Source of the DNA: an uncultured Paracoccaceae bacterium
Lineage (GTDB): Bacteria > Pseudomonadota > Alphaproteobacteria > Rhodobacterales > Rhodobacteraceae
Direction: 5' to 3'
Length of the DNA: 64,000 nucleotides
Assembly: GCA_947503775.1 (NCBI GenBank)
Contig: CANNFE010000011.1
Span: 38,436-102,435 of the forward strand
Shown here piece after piece: positions 35,763-44,711 of this stretch (positions are counted from its first letter, which is position 1; every line of letters starts with the position of its first letter). The position numbers were made by a program, and so were the translations under genes. The notes under the pieces are model-generated. The model made no database searches. It saw nothing but the letters and a program-made list of their open reading frames with translations, and had not been told where the DNA came from.

Positions 35763-37571
35763 TTATCTCCTTTCCGGCCGCGCATAGAGCCACAGCATCC
35801 AGGCGAGCATGATGAACACCAAGGCCGTCATGAGCGAAACGGCCGAGGATGGATTCACGGCTGCCGGAGGTTGCGGCAGGGTTGGAGCCAATGCAGGCGC
35901 AGCGCGAATGGCGGGGTCGAGCCCCACTCCGCCACCGAGGGCCGTGTTCAGCGCGATGACCGTCCCCTCAGGCAACGCGGCGACGTCGGTCGGAAGCGAG
36001 GCGCCCGGCCCGGCAGGGCCTACGGCATCGGTGTCGATCACGACAGGTCCAGCCAAAACAAGCTGCGATGACAGAGTTTCGACCGCGCGCGCCTGACCAT
36101 CATAAGTGCCCGCAGGAATACGAGCCTGCCGCAACTGAGGAAATCGGACGAGATTGTTGCCGCTGTCCCAATCGTCGAGTGCAAGAAGCCTACCGCCATC
36201 CAAAAGCTCCTGAACGAGCGTCGATCCGATCGGCGCGACGATCAGGCTCGCATCTGCCTGGACCGCTGCAAGATCGCTATCAGGGGCCGGAACGATCGAG
36301 ATTCCGTCATAGGCGGTGGACAGCACCTCGGCTGCCCGGTGGGACGCCGATCCTTCAGGTCCTGTCGCTAGTGTTTCCACTTCCGAGAGGCTCCGGATAG
36401 CGCCCTCGCCTATCATGTGCAGATAGGCTTGTCCGATGACGCCCGCAGCCTCGAACGGGCGCTGACCAAGCGCATCGCCGCCATTCAGATCGATGAACTC
36501 GACAGCGGCGACAAGGGCAAGCGGCGCCGCGCCCGTCCCAACAGCATTCAAGGGATCAGCCTCGGCCTGTAGCGTCACGCGTCTGCCAGGATAGGCCTCA
36601 CGGACCGCGCGCAGAGCCGTCCCGGTCTCGGCATCGGTGGCGATCAACGGCGAGTGGGCTACGACCACCGGAGCGGTAATCTGAAGTTCGCCGTCCGTGT
36701 CGATCAGCCCCATCCCGCCCAGAGCCGCGCGCGCGACCTCCCGAGGCGATAGCGCGTCCTGATCGACGCGGCTGTTGAGCTCCTGCATGGTCCCTGCGTC
36801 CAGCATACCAGCCAGTCTGTTTAGCGACGTTTGCAATTCCGGAAAGCGTGTCAGGGCGTCGGCGCGGATCAAGGGCGCCGCTTCGTAGACGGGGAAGAAG
36901 GTCAGGTCATCCTCGAGCAGGACAAGCCCCAGATCGGCGATCTGGCCGTCGGTCGTGAAAACCTCGATCACATCGACCGAGCCATCCAGTAAGCCATCAT
37001 AAAGCGTGGGGCGTTCTTCCGATGGGACAACGTTGACCGAGCCAAATTCCATCCCGTAGCGCGCTGTCATCGGGCCAAAACCGTCCAGCGGCCGGGTTCG
37101 GAAGTTTTCCTCGATGCCGATCGTCAACGTGTCTGCCGTGCCGACGAGATCCGAGATCGAGGTGATGCCCAACTCCTCCGCACGGCCCTGCCGCATCGCC
37201 AGACCGTAGTTGTTGGCAAAGCCGAACCTGTCACCCCAGACAAGCCCGAGAGGCTGATAGAGCGATCGCACGCGCTCCATCGCCGCATCGCCATCCGCAA
37301 CAGCGGGTTGGCCCAGCATGACAAGGCCTGTGCCGTTGTATTCGGCATAGACATCGATATTCCCGCGCCGCAGCGCCTCGAGATTGACCATCGTATCGCC
37401 CAGATTCGTGCGGCGCGTGACGGCAATTCCGGCATCTTCGGCGAGTGCGGCCATCATCTCGGACAGAATGGAGCTTTCGCTGAAGTCTTTTCCGCCAATG
37501 ATCAGAGTATCGGAGGTTTCGTCGCAGGCGCTCAGCCCCAGAACGGCGAGAAAGGCGAAAACAAGTCTCAT
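35763..37571 (-). CDS. Fusion lipoprotein: betaine-type (OsmF/OpuC) receptor plus TAXI-like receptor, with C-terminal anchor
   Basis: 602 residues from the ATG at 37571. The N-terminus (VFAFLAVLGLSAC) ends in a lipobox at Cys16. Residues 20-290 look like a quaternary-amine ABC receptor: LIIGGKDFSESSILSEMMA, TNLGDTMVNLEALRRGNIDVYAEYNGTG and DGSVDVIEVFTTDGQIADLGLVLLEDD. Residues about 310-525 resemble a TAXI TRAP receptor: LATGPEGSASHRAAEVL, VAPIGSTLVQELLD and RIPAGTYDGQARAVETLSSQLVLAGP. A last hydrophobic helix (MTALVFIMLAWMLWLYARPERR) would put a second anchor in the inner membrane. It lies 4 bases after a BCCT gene, without ABC subunits. Confidence 0.75.
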   Translation of the reverse strand: MRLVFAFLAVLGLSACDETSDTLIIGGKDFSESSILSEMMAALAEDAGIAVTRRTNLGDTMVNLEALRRGNIDVYAEYNGTGLVMLGQPAVADGDAAMERVRSLYQPLGLVWGDRFGFANNYGLAMRQGRAEELGITSISDLVGTADTLTIGIEENFRTRPLDGFGPMTARYGMEFGSVNVVPSEERPTLYDGLLDGSVDVIEVFTTDGQIADLGLVLLEDDLTFFPVYEAAPLIRADALTRFPELQTSLNRLAGMLDAGTMQELNSRVDQDALSPREVARAALGGMGLIDTDGELQITAPVVVAHSPLIATDAETGTALRAVREAYPGRRVTLQAEADPLNAVGTGAAPLALVAAVEFIDLNGGDALGQRPFEAAGVIGQAYLHMIGEGAIRSLSEVETLATGPEGSASHRAAEVLSTAYDGISIVPAPDSDLAAVQADASLIVAPIGSTLVQELLDGGRLLALDDWDSGNNLVRFPQLRQARIPAGTYDGQARAVETLSSQLVLAGPVVIDTDAVGPAGPGASLPTDVAALPEGTVIALNTALGGGVGLDPAIRAAPALAPTLPQPPAAVNPSSAVSLMTALVFIMLAWMLWLYARPERR

Positions 37572-37575
37572 CTGC

Positions 37576-39159
37576 TCACTCCGCCGCCGTCGTATCGGGC
37601 GCCGAGCGCTGGACATGACCGCGCGCCTCGCGGGGCCTTGTCCTGTCGGGACGCTCCGAGCGGATCGCGCGCATGAACCCGACGATCTGCAAGAGCAGGA
37701 TCACCGAGAACGGCAGCGCGCCCGTGATCGCCATGGCCTTTGCCACGGTGATGGACCCCGTCAGTAGAGTGCCTGCCGTGAGGATAGCGATCAGTATTCC
37801 CCAGACCATCTTGTGGAAGACAGGCGGGTTCAGGTTGCCCTCGGTCGTCATCATCGACAGCACGAAGGTTCCGGAATCCGCAGAAGTCACAAGAAAGATG
37901 AAGATCAGCAGACAGGCCACGCCGCCCAAGATCTCGCCTGCGGGGAAGTAATTGAGGAAGGTGAAGAGAGCCGACGTGACATCGGCAAAGACCAGTTCGG
38001 TCAGTCCGCCGCCGCCGAAGAGTTCGATGTAGATCGCCGTCCCTCCGAACGCCGCGAACCAGAGGATAGAGAACATCGTCGGCACGAAGATCACGCCGAT
38101 GCAGAATTCGCGGATCGTGCGGCCCCGGCTGATGCGGGCCACAAAGATGCCGACGAACGGCCCCCAGGCCAACCACCAGATAAGATAGGTCAGCGTCCAA
38201 CCGCTCGTCCAGCCGGCGAGATCTTCGTAGGGGAACATCTTGAATGCCATGGCTGGCAGACGCGAGAAATACTCACCGATGGAATTGACGAAGGTCTCGA
38301 GGATAAAGCGCGACGGACCGAACGTGATCACGATCAGCAAAAGGGCAATCGCGATGACCATGTTCAGGTTCGAGAGGATCTTGATCCCCTTGTCGACGCC
38401 CGTCGTCGCAGACAGCATGTAACAAACAAAGAGCACGGCCATGATGATCAGCGAAAGGGTGGTCGTTGCATCGAGGCCAAAGACTTCGCTCAAGCCGCCA
38501 CGGACCTGAAGCGTGCCCATGGTCAGCGAACCGGCCAGGCCGAACACCACGGCAAGCACGCCCAGAACGTTTGCCAAAGTGCCGATCGGCCTTCCTTCGG
38601 GACCTTTGAACACCGATTTGATGGGTGTCGAGATCTCGGATGTCTCGTTCCTGCGGAAGGTAAAATAGGCGATCACCAAGGCGCAGACACCGTAGATCGC
38701 CCAAGCGTGGAGCCCCCAGTGCAGATTGGTGATGACCATTGCCTCCCGGGCCGCGGCCGGTGTTCCGCCTTCCATGCCCGGTGGGCCTTCGAAATGGTAG
38801 ATCGGTTCTGCCACGCCCCAGAACAGAAGCCCGGCCCCCATTCCGCCGGCAAATAGCATGGCGATCCAGGAGGCCGTTGAAAACTCTGGCCGTTCGTCAT
38901 CCGCGCCAAGCCGGACGCTGCCATAGGGACCAAAGGCGAGATATCCGCTGAGGATCAGAAAACCGGTGGTGATGAGAAGCCAGTACCAGCTTATCCCCGT
39001 GAGCATGTAATTGGTGAAGCCAAGGAACACACCCGTCATCGCATCCGGATCTAAGAGCCCCCACCCTCCGATCCCTGCAACACAAACAAGAGAGATAACA
39101 AAGACCGCATTGAAGAGCGGCGGGCGTTCGTCCTTTTTCGCATCCAGATCATCTGCCAT
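37576..39159 (-). CDS. BCCT-family betaine/choline/carnitine transporter
   Basis: 527 residues from the ATG at 39159 (an in-frame ATG at 39177 adds six residues). It has about 12 membrane segments and the family marks FGFAGGMGAGLLFWGVAEPIYHF-type region (AMLFAGGMGAGLLFWGVAEP), WGLHAWAIYGVCALVIAYF, WTLTYLIWWLAWGPFVGIFVARISRGRTIREF and TSADSGTFVLSMM. It is a sodium- or proton-coupled importer of quaternary amines for osmoprotection or catabolism. It is first in an operon with the receptor fusion and the Usp gene. Confidence 0.92.
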   Translation of the reverse strand: MADDLDAKKDERPPLFNAVFVISLVCVAGIGGWGLLDPDAMTGVFLGFTNYMLTGISWYWLLITTGFLILSGYLAFGPYGSVRLGADDERPEFSTASWIAMLFAGGMGAGLLFWGVAEPIYHFEGPPGMEGGTPAAAREAMVITNLHWGLHAWAIYGVCALVIAYFTFRRNETSEISTPIKSVFKGPEGRPIGTLANVLGVLAVVFGLAGSLTMGTLQVRGGLSEVFGLDATTTLSLIIMAVLFVCYMLSATTGVDKGIKILSNLNMVIAIALLLIVITFGPSRFILETFVNSIGEYFSRLPAMAFKMFPYEDLAGWTSGWTLTYLIWWLAWGPFVGIFVARISRGRTIREFCIGVIFVPTMFSILWFAAFGGTAIYIELFGGGGLTELVFADVTSALFTFLNYFPAGEILGGVACLLIFIFLVTSADSGTFVLSMMTTEGNLNPPVFHKMVWGILIAILTAGTLLTGSITVAKAMAITGALPFSVILLLQIVGFMRAIRSERPDRTRPREARGHVQRSAPDTTAAE

Positions 39160-39404
39160 AACGCACCCCACGCTCATCCGGCGGTTTTAGGACCGACTTA
39201 TGCTACCCAAAAAGAGCAAAAAGCCAGGCAATGAGCTAGCGTCAGCGAGAAGCCTCAGAAAAAGACGCCAAAAAACGACATATTAGTGTCGTAAACTTGC
39301 TATCTTGATCAGACTCGCGCCAAAGCTAGCCGGCCTGCGCAAACCCATCGCGCATCATGATCCGTGGTTTTCAGCGCAAGACCTTTGGCCAAACCATCGA
39401 CGAA

Positions 39405-39869
39405 TTAGGACATCAGGCGGTTCCTGACGTCTTTTGCCGTGTCGAGGCAAAAGTGGGAAGTGATGCTCTGAACCTGAGGTAACTCGCCAAGCGTATGGGC
39501 GTGGAATTCCTTGTATTCTGCAAGATCGCCGACCTCGACGCGAAGCAGGTATTCGACGCTCCCCGCTATATTGTGGCATTCCAAGACCTGCGGCGCGGCC
39601 TCCATCGCCCGCTCGAACGCGCGCGCGTCCTTATGGAGGTGCTGGGCAAGGCCGACCATGACAAAGATCGTGATCCGGGGCGAGAGCGCAGAGCGGTCGA
39701 TGATCGCCCGATAGCCCTTGATGACGCCGGCACGCTCCAGATCCTGAACGCGCCTCAGACAAGCCGAGGGTGAGAGCCCGACGCGCCGCGCAAGCTCGAT
39801 ATTCGTCAGACGACCCGAGGCCTCAAGCGTCGACAATATTTGTTCACTGTATCGATCTATTTCGGGCAT
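39405..39869 (-). CDS. Lrp/AsnC-family transcriptional regulator
   Basis: 154 residues from the ATG at 39869. The N-terminal helix-turn-helix is LEASGRLTNIELARRVGLSPSACLRRVQDLERAGVIKGY. It is followed by the RAM ligand domain (ITIFVMVGLAQHL...VLECHNIAGSVEYLLRVEVGDLAEYKEF...VQSITSHFCLD). It is divergent from the indoleamine 2,3-dioxygenase gene, with 102 bases between the starts, and probably controls it in response to an amino acid, perhaps tryptophan. The open frame begins earlier in antisense sequence, which I exclude. Confidence 0.9.
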   Translation of the reverse strand: MPEIDRYSEQILSTLEASGRLTNIELARRVGLSPSACLRRVQDLERAGVIKGYRAIIDRSALSPRITIFVMVGLAQHLHKDARAFERAMEAAPQVLECHNIAGSVEYLLRVEVGDLAEYKEFHAHTLGELPQVQSITSHFCLDTAKDVRNRLMS

Positions 39870-39971
39870 TCGTTGTTGTATTACTTGCAATCTGGGAACA
39901 TGAGCAAGCAAATTGCGATCGGTGCGAGGCATTCTCTTTCCATAACCAAGATAGGCCAAAAGGGTGCTGCC

Positions 39972-41174
39972 ATGCGCGATCTCCACACCTACGCAATTTC
40001 ACGCGAGCGCGGGTTTCTTTGCACGTTCGATGCCGACGATGTGACGCTGACCGGGGAACTGTCCGAAGCGCGCCGCGTGGCCATGCGCCTACCGGCGTTC
40101 CTGCCGACCGGCCGCATTCGGACGCTTCTGAAGGAGCAATTGCCGGACCTCGACATGGCCAGCGTCCTCAAGACATCCAGCGATGCCGAACTGCGGATCG
40201 CTATGGTCCACTACTCGTTCATGGTGCAGGCCTATGTCTGGGGCGAAGCCGACCCGCCCAAGCTGCTGCCGCGCTGCCTTGCGGTTCCCATCGCGGCGCT
40301 CGCCGACCATCTGGGGCAACAGCCGCTGCTCCCCTATAGCGGCTATGTCCTCGATAATTGGGCCGAGATCGAGCGCGGACGCGGCATTACGCTGGACAAT
40401 ATCCGAATGATCCAGCCGTTCCTCGGCGGTCAGGACGAGGCGTGGTTCGTATTGATCCACGTCGCGATCGAGGCGGAAGCCGGGGCTGCGCTTGCACGGA
40501 TGCCGGAGGTCGTCGATGCGGTCGATCACGAGGATGAAGGCAGGGTGCAGACGTTGCTCGAAGACATCGCTGAGACCTGGACGAGGATCAACGCGATCTT
40601 CGACCGTATGCCCGAACGGTGCGATCCTTATATCTATTTTGAGCGTGTGCGCCCCTATATCCACGGCTGGAAAGACAACCCCGCCCTTCCCAACGGACTT
40701 CACTATGAAGGCGTCGCCGGGATGGATACGGACGGCACCGCGTTTCGCGGGCAAACCGGATCACAATCCTCGATTGTGCCGGCGATGGATGCAATGCTCG
40801 GTGTCGGTCATGCAAACGATCCGATGAAAACCTATCTCGACGAGCTGCACATCTACCGCCCCCCGGCCCATCGCCATTTTATCGATGATCTCAGAGCCGA
40901 AAGCGCTCTGCGGTCCTTTGTGCAGCGTTTCGGTAGTCCGGGACTTTTGCATGCCTACAACGCCAATGTTCAGGCCGTGGCCGACTTCAGATCCCGGCAT
41001 CTTGAATATGCGGCGTCCTACATCAACCGGCAAAACCGTGCTGCTGCAGGCAATGACACGGCTGTCGGCACGGGCGGGACACCCTTTATGCGGTACCTTA
41101 AGAAGCATCGGGACGAAACGCGCGAACGGCTTCTACCGACCCTCTCACGGCAGACCGTACAGGCTTCAGGCTAA
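39972..41174 (+). CDS. Bacterial indoleamine 2,3-dioxygenase (IDO family)
   Basis: 400 residues. The family is a haem dioxygenase that opens the indole ring of L-tryptophan to N-formylkynurenine. Recognisable segments are RRVAMRLPAFLPTG, MVHYSFMVQAYVWGE, LDNWAEIERGRGITLDNIRMI and YIHGWKDNPALPNGLHYEGV, followed by FRGQTGSQSSIVPAMDAMLGVGH. Near the C-terminus RPPAHRHFIDDL probably contains the proximal haem ligand histidine. Start at the ATG at 39972; longer in-frame starts lie in the divergent promoter region. Kynureninase and other pathway genes are not adjacent. Confidence 0.85.
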   Translation: MRDLHTYAISRERGFLCTFDADDVTLTGELSEARRVAMRLPAFLPTGRIRTLLKEQLPDLDMASVLKTSSDAELRIAMVHYSFMVQAYVWGEADPPKLLPRCLAVPIAALADHLGQQPLLPYSGYVLDNWAEIERGRGITLDNIRMIQPFLGGQDEAWFVLIHVAIEAEAGAALARMPEVVDAVDHEDEGRVQTLLEDIAETWTRINAIFDRMPERCDPYIYFERVRPYIHGWKDNPALPNGLHYEGVAGMDTDGTAFRGQTGSQSSIVPAMDAMLGVGHANDPMKTYLDELHIYRPPAHRHFIDDLRAESALRSFVQRFGSPGLLHAYNANVQAVADFRSRHLEYAASYINRQNRAAAGNDTAVGTGGTPFMRYLKKHRDETRERLLPTLSRQTVQASG

Positions 41175-41361
41175 GGCTGTAAGATGGCTTCGCCAGAGAA
41201 GATACGAACTGCAAATGTTGGATTGTAAAGGAAGGTATATCACGAGCCGTGAAACCTTAAGCATCTAGCTTACTTGAGAAAATCATGCGTCCGGCTGCAT
41301 CTGAACCTGCGATTTTGCCTCTTGGAAGGCGTCAATCAGGATAAGCAAGCCCTTTGGCGAT

Positions 41362-41691
41362 TGGTGCGGACGGCGGGACTTGAACCCGCACGATCATACG
41401 ATCGAGAGATTTTCTTACCTGCTACGGCTTTCACCGCCGGTGCATCATGCACCGTTTGGGGTCTGGACTATCCCTTCGCCATCACCAGTCATCTGGCCTA
41501 AGGCGCTGCCCGTCTAGTCTCTACACCTTCCATTCTGGAGTGCTCCAGTCCGGCTTGGCTCGGGATTGGCCTGGGCCGGTATCTGGCCTTTAGCTTTCCC
41601 CGAATTTGAGCAGTTCTACTCTTGGAGTTTCCCCCAAGGCACTCAAAACATCGCTTAAGTCTCTTGTGTCTACCGATTCCACCACGTCCGC
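41362..41691 (-). tRNA. tRNA-Leu (anticodon UAA) interrupted by a group I intron
   Basis: The 5' exon (41657-41691, 35 nt) begins GCGGACGTGGTGGAATCGGT and ends GACTT. The 3' exon (41362-41413, 52 nt) begins AAAATCTCTCGATC and ends in an encoded CCA. Joined, the exons give an 87-nt type II tRNA. It has a 7-bp acceptor stem (GCGGACG/CGTCCGC), an anticodon stem AGAGA/TCTCT with loop CTTAAAA (anticodon TAA), a long variable arm CGATCGTATGATCG and T arm GCGGG-TTCAAGT-CCCGC. The 243-nt insert between the second and third loop positions of the anticodon carries group I intron hallmarks. Confidence 0.93.
41414..41656 (-). other. Group I intron (IC3-like) in tRNA-Leu(UAA)
   Basis: The 243-nt insert lies after U34 of the anticodon (ACTT|AA...), the position used by plastid and cyanobacterial trnL introns. 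The exon end ACTT pairs with GAGT in the 5' part of the intron with a U.G at the splice site, and the last intron base is G. Conserved core elements are GAAGGTGTAGAGACTAGACGG (R/P7, minus strand near 41530-41510) and GGGATAGTCCAGACC (S, 41475-41461). CTCAAATTCGGGGAAA-type J3-P4 core sequence is also present. No homing endonuclease frame is present. It should self-splice in the precursor tRNA. Confidence 0.9.
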
Positions 41692-41927
41692 ATTCGCCTT
41701 TTGTGTGTGCCATAGGTTTTTGAGGATGGCTACGCTCATCTTGCCGGCCGCAATTCTTGCTATCCGTCCCTCTTTTGCTCACCTGAAAACGCTTACATAT
41801 CAGACACATAGTTTGGTATCTGGTTCGTATCGCACGAGCGGAGAGGTCCTTAGACCTTTCCATGCAAAGGCTGATGTTGAAGGTTCGGTTCTTAGCCCGA
41901 GCTACGACGGCGGTACTCGAAAGAAGC

Positions 41928-42473
41928 TTACAACTTTTCACCGTCGTCCTCTTCTTCGATCAGAAAGCGGCGTTCGGGCAGCCAAGGATTGAGTGCGAGC
42001 GCATCGCGGAGCACGCCTTGCGCTTCGTCCATCCGGCCAAGACCCATCAGCGTCAATGCCTTACCGGACCGGGCGGCGATGTGATCGGGAGAGAGCCTGA
42101 GCGCCTCGTCGAGATCCGTCAGCGCCCCGTTATAGTCCTGCCGCAAAAAGCGGGCGAACGCGCGCTGGTTCCAGCCCTCAGCGTAGTCGGGGCAGTATTT
42201 CGTGAGGGCTGTCAGGATCGTCTCTGCCCCGTCGAAATCATACATCTCGCGTCTCCTCATGCCCGTATCAAGCATATCTTGCGCCTGCTCGTCCGGGGCG
42301 ATGAGCCAGAGCCTCCACAACTCCGCTGCGATGGGCAGGGACGCCTCTTCGGTCGGGGCGGCGCTGAGATTGGCAAGAAGTCGGGATCTCAACTCGTTTT
42401 GAGGGTCGAGCGGAGGGCAGTCTGCAAGGGCAAGGCAGGGCAAGACAATCAGGAAAGCAAGAGAGAGCCGCAT
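41928..42473 (-). CDS. Exported TPR-repeat protein
   Basis: 181 residues. The signal peptide MRLSLAFLIVLPCLALA precedes DCPPLDPQNEL. Residues about 85-170 form at least two tetratricopeptide repeats (AEGWNQRAFARFLRQDYNGALTDLDEALRLSPDHIAARSGKALTLMGLGRMDEAQGVLRDALALNP). It is probably a periplasmic protein-interaction protein; no specific partner can be inferred. It ends 237 bases before the tRNA-Leu gene on the same strand. Confidence 0.82.
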   Translation of the reverse strand: MRLSLAFLIVLPCLALADCPPLDPQNELRSRLLANLSAAPTEEASLPIAAELWRLWLIAPDEQAQDMLDTGMRRREMYDFDGAETILTALTKYCPDYAEGWNQRAFARFLRQDYNGALTDLDEALRLSPDHIAARSGKALTLMGLGRMDEAQGVLRDALALNPWLPERRFLIEEEDDGEKL

Positions 42474-42566
42474 GGTTTAAGGATCGGTCATCTTCGATGT
42501 CCGTCAAGGGTGCGGGGCAACGCGCCCGCTTGACGCATCGGGGCGGAGCGGTCAGGTCTGAGGCCT

Positions 42567-43304
42567 ATGCTGCCGATCCGAGATCATAACCCCTCGCGTC
42601 ATACGCCAATCGTGACCTATGTGCTGATTGCGGCTAACGTCCTGATTTTCCTCACCTATGCAGATGCGTTCGATGAGCCGCGCAGGCTGAGCCAGATCTT
42701 TTGGGACTGGGGATTCATCCCCGCGCGACTGTCGGCGGGCGATGGGGCCGCGGGGCTGATTACCTCGATTTTCCTGCATGGCGGATGGATGCATCTGGCC
42801 GGTAACATGCTGTTTTTATGGATCTTTGGGGACAATCTGGAAGATGAGATGGGGCGGCTGCCCTATCTGATTTTCTATCTGGCCTGCGGGCTCGCCGCTT
42901 CGATTGCGCAATATGCGGCGGAGCCGTTTTCGCAGATTCCGATGGTCGGGGCGTCGGGTGCGATTGCGGGTGTGATGGGAGGATATCTGCTTTTGTTCCC
43001 GAAGGCGAAGGTTGATATCCTTTTGATATTCATAGTCTTTTTTCGGATCATCCCGGTTCCGGCCTGGCTTATGCTGGCGCTGTGGTTCGGCTTTCAGGTG
43101 CTGCGCGGCGTCATGGCGGATCCGACCGTCGGCGGGGTCGCCTATTGGGCGCATGCCGGAGGGTTCGTGGTCGGAGCGATCTTTGCCATTCCGGTCTGGC
43201 TCAAACGGGGCGGGACGGGATTTTGGCAACGAACTCATGGACATCCGCCTCATCCCGATGCCACCTATAGCCGGTCATCCGTGCCGATCGTGAGGCGGCG
43301 CTAG
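42567..43304 (+). CDS. Rhomboid-family intramembrane serine protease
   Basis: 245 residues with about six membrane segments. The serine motif is MVGASGAIAGVMGGY (Ser in GASG) and the paired histidine lies in YWAHAGGFVVGA. An HGGWMHLAGNMLFLWIFGDNLED segment holds the helix-2 H-x-N pair typical of rhomboids. It cuts transmembrane substrates inside the membrane; targets are unknown. The C-terminal tail is basic and soluble. Confidence 0.92.
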   Translation: MLPIRDHNPSRHTPIVTYVLIAANVLIFLTYADAFDEPRRLSQIFWDWGFIPARLSAGDGAAGLITSIFLHGGWMHLAGNMLFLWIFGDNLEDEMGRLPYLIFYLACGLAASIAQYAAEPFSQIPMVGASGAIAGVMGGYLLLFPKAKVDILLIFIVFFRIIPVPAWLMLALWFGFQVLRGVMADPTVGGVAYWAHAGGFVVGAIFAIPVWLKRGGTGFWQRTHGHPPHPDATYSRSSVPIVRRR

Positions 43305-43585
43305 CCCATCTGATCGAGGTGTTGCGCGTTTAATCGGGCACGCGTGACGGGGCGATGCGCGGCGGATGCGACTCAAAGGTTAATGGCTGTCTTGGCTCGA
43401 AATCGGGCCTGCGGCATCCGGGCGGCATTGCGTCGGCATATGGGAGGAGGCAATTTCGCAAGACGGTCGATTAAGGAGGCGCACGGTGGTCCGTCGCGCA
43501 ACAGGCCGAAACAATGAGCCCCTTTAAGGATGCATTGTGACGAAATCCTCGAAAGTAGCAAATCCAGAACCGAGAAGGTGAGACG
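43305..43585 (+). other. Gap with no recognised gene
   Basis: About 280 bases between the rhomboid gene and the GFA gene. The minus-strand open frame crossing here is a shadow of the GFA gene. A GAAGGTGAGACG ribosome site for the GFA gene lies at its right end; nothing else is evident. Confidence 0.4.
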
Positions 43586-43933
43586 ATGAAGGTCAGCTGT
43601 CATTGCGGAGCGGTCGAACTTGAAGTGAGCGACAGCCTGACGCTGGGTCCGCCCCGGCGATGCGATTGCTCTTTCTGCAGGCGGCGGGCGGCCGCCACGG
43701 TGTCGGTGCCCGAAGGCGATCTGAAGGTCGTGAAGGGGGCGGAGGTCCTGAGGCTCTATCAATGGCACACCAAGGTCGCGGAGCATTACTTCTGCTCGAT
43801 CTGCGGGATCTACACCCATCATCGCAGACGCAGCAATCCAACCGAGTTCGGCGTCAACCTCGGCGCGCTTGAGGGGGTGCAACCACGCAACTATGAGCCG
43901 ATCGATTGGGTGGATGGGATAAGTTACACGTAG
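43586..43933 (+). CDS. GFA/CENP-V-family zinc protein
   Basis: 115 residues. The zinc cysteines appear as SCHCGAVELEV, RRCDCSFCRRR and HYFCSICGIYTHH, the pattern of the GFA (glutathione-dependent formaldehyde-activating-like) family. Members are small beta proteins, mostly of unproven role; formaldehyde-glutathione adduct formation is known for one. The C-terminus reads GVNLGALEGV. It stands alone with a good upstream ribosome site. Confidence 0.88.
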   Translation: MKVSCHCGAVELEVSDSLTLGPPRRCDCSFCRRRAAATVSVPEGDLKVVKGAEVLRLYQWHTKVAEHYFCSICGIYTHHRRRSNPTEFGVNLGALEGVQPRNYEPIDWVDGISYT

Positions 43934-44039
43934 ATCGGCGTCTTTCTACAACAGCCCAGAAAGGATTTATAAACATATACTTGCGATAACTACCCTTCGA
44001 GACCACGTCTATCGGATATGAAATTTGGGAGAGCTAAAG

Positions 44040-44678
44040 ATGATTTCTCGTTTTTTGTTTTCGATTTGTTTTTTGGGATTGGTCGGGTGTGCGGAACTGG
44101 ATGGCTCAATGGAATCGGGAGATAGGGCTCTCGGCGCCTTTGAGGTTTCGCAAAATCGTATCTATCTTGCGGTCCCCACGACGCATCAGCTTGGATTTTA
44201 CTCAATGTTCTTTCGTCCGGTTGATCAAGCCGGACAGTTCCAAGGCTGCGGCGGTATCAGGAGATGTGCTGGTACGGTCGCTTTTGGCGTCCCGATTGCA
44301 GCGGGAGAACAGCAAATCTTTATAACTGGTCCGTCCGGTCGTCAGTATCGCGTGATGTCAACATCTGCCAGAACATCTGGGCTGTACGCGTTTGCGGATG
44401 GCGTTCAGAGTTCGGGCATAAGCCAGAGCGATATCAGTCCGACGACGAGAACCATGACACTGAACCTGTCGCCCGGAACAGTCCATGTCATTGGTAGGGG
44501 TACAGATGCATCGGCAGCAGAAATCGCGGACGTGCAGGGCGCATTGCGAAGCCGGTATGGAGCGGCTGCGACGTCCCTGACCTATCGATCTGTCGAGGAG
44601 CGCCCGATCGTCTGCGAGCAACGAAGCATCGCCTCTGAGGTGCTGGTTGGTAGGCGGACGAATTGTCGATTGCAATAG
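44040..44678 (+). CDS. Putative outer-membrane lipoprotein, function unknown
   Basis: 212 residues. The N-terminus (MISRFLFSICFLGLVGC) ends in a lipobox with Cys17. The rest is a beta-rich secreted-type sequence (YLAVPTTHQLGFYSMFFRPV, GPSGRQYRVM, LNLSPGTVHVIGRG) with a pair of cysteines near CGGIRRC. No family is recognised. The local GC is lower than in its neighbours, which may indicate transfer. Confidence 0.65.
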   Translation: MISRFLFSICFLGLVGCAELDGSMESGDRALGAFEVSQNRIYLAVPTTHQLGFYSMFFRPVDQAGQFQGCGGIRRCAGTVAFGVPIAAGEQQIFITGPSGRQYRVMSTSARTSGLYAFADGVQSSGISQSDISPTTRTMTLNLSPGTVHVIGRGTDASAAEIADVQGALRSRYGAAATSLTYRSVEERPIVCEQRSIASEVLVGRRTNCRLQ

Positions 44679-44711
44679 AATGACGGTTCGGGACGCTATC
44701 TTGAGAAAGAC

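Noticed and set aside
41498..41941. 147-codon minus-strand open frame over the tRNA-Leu region
   Set aside because: It translates the 5' exon and the intron of tRNA-Leu; a known source of false proteins.
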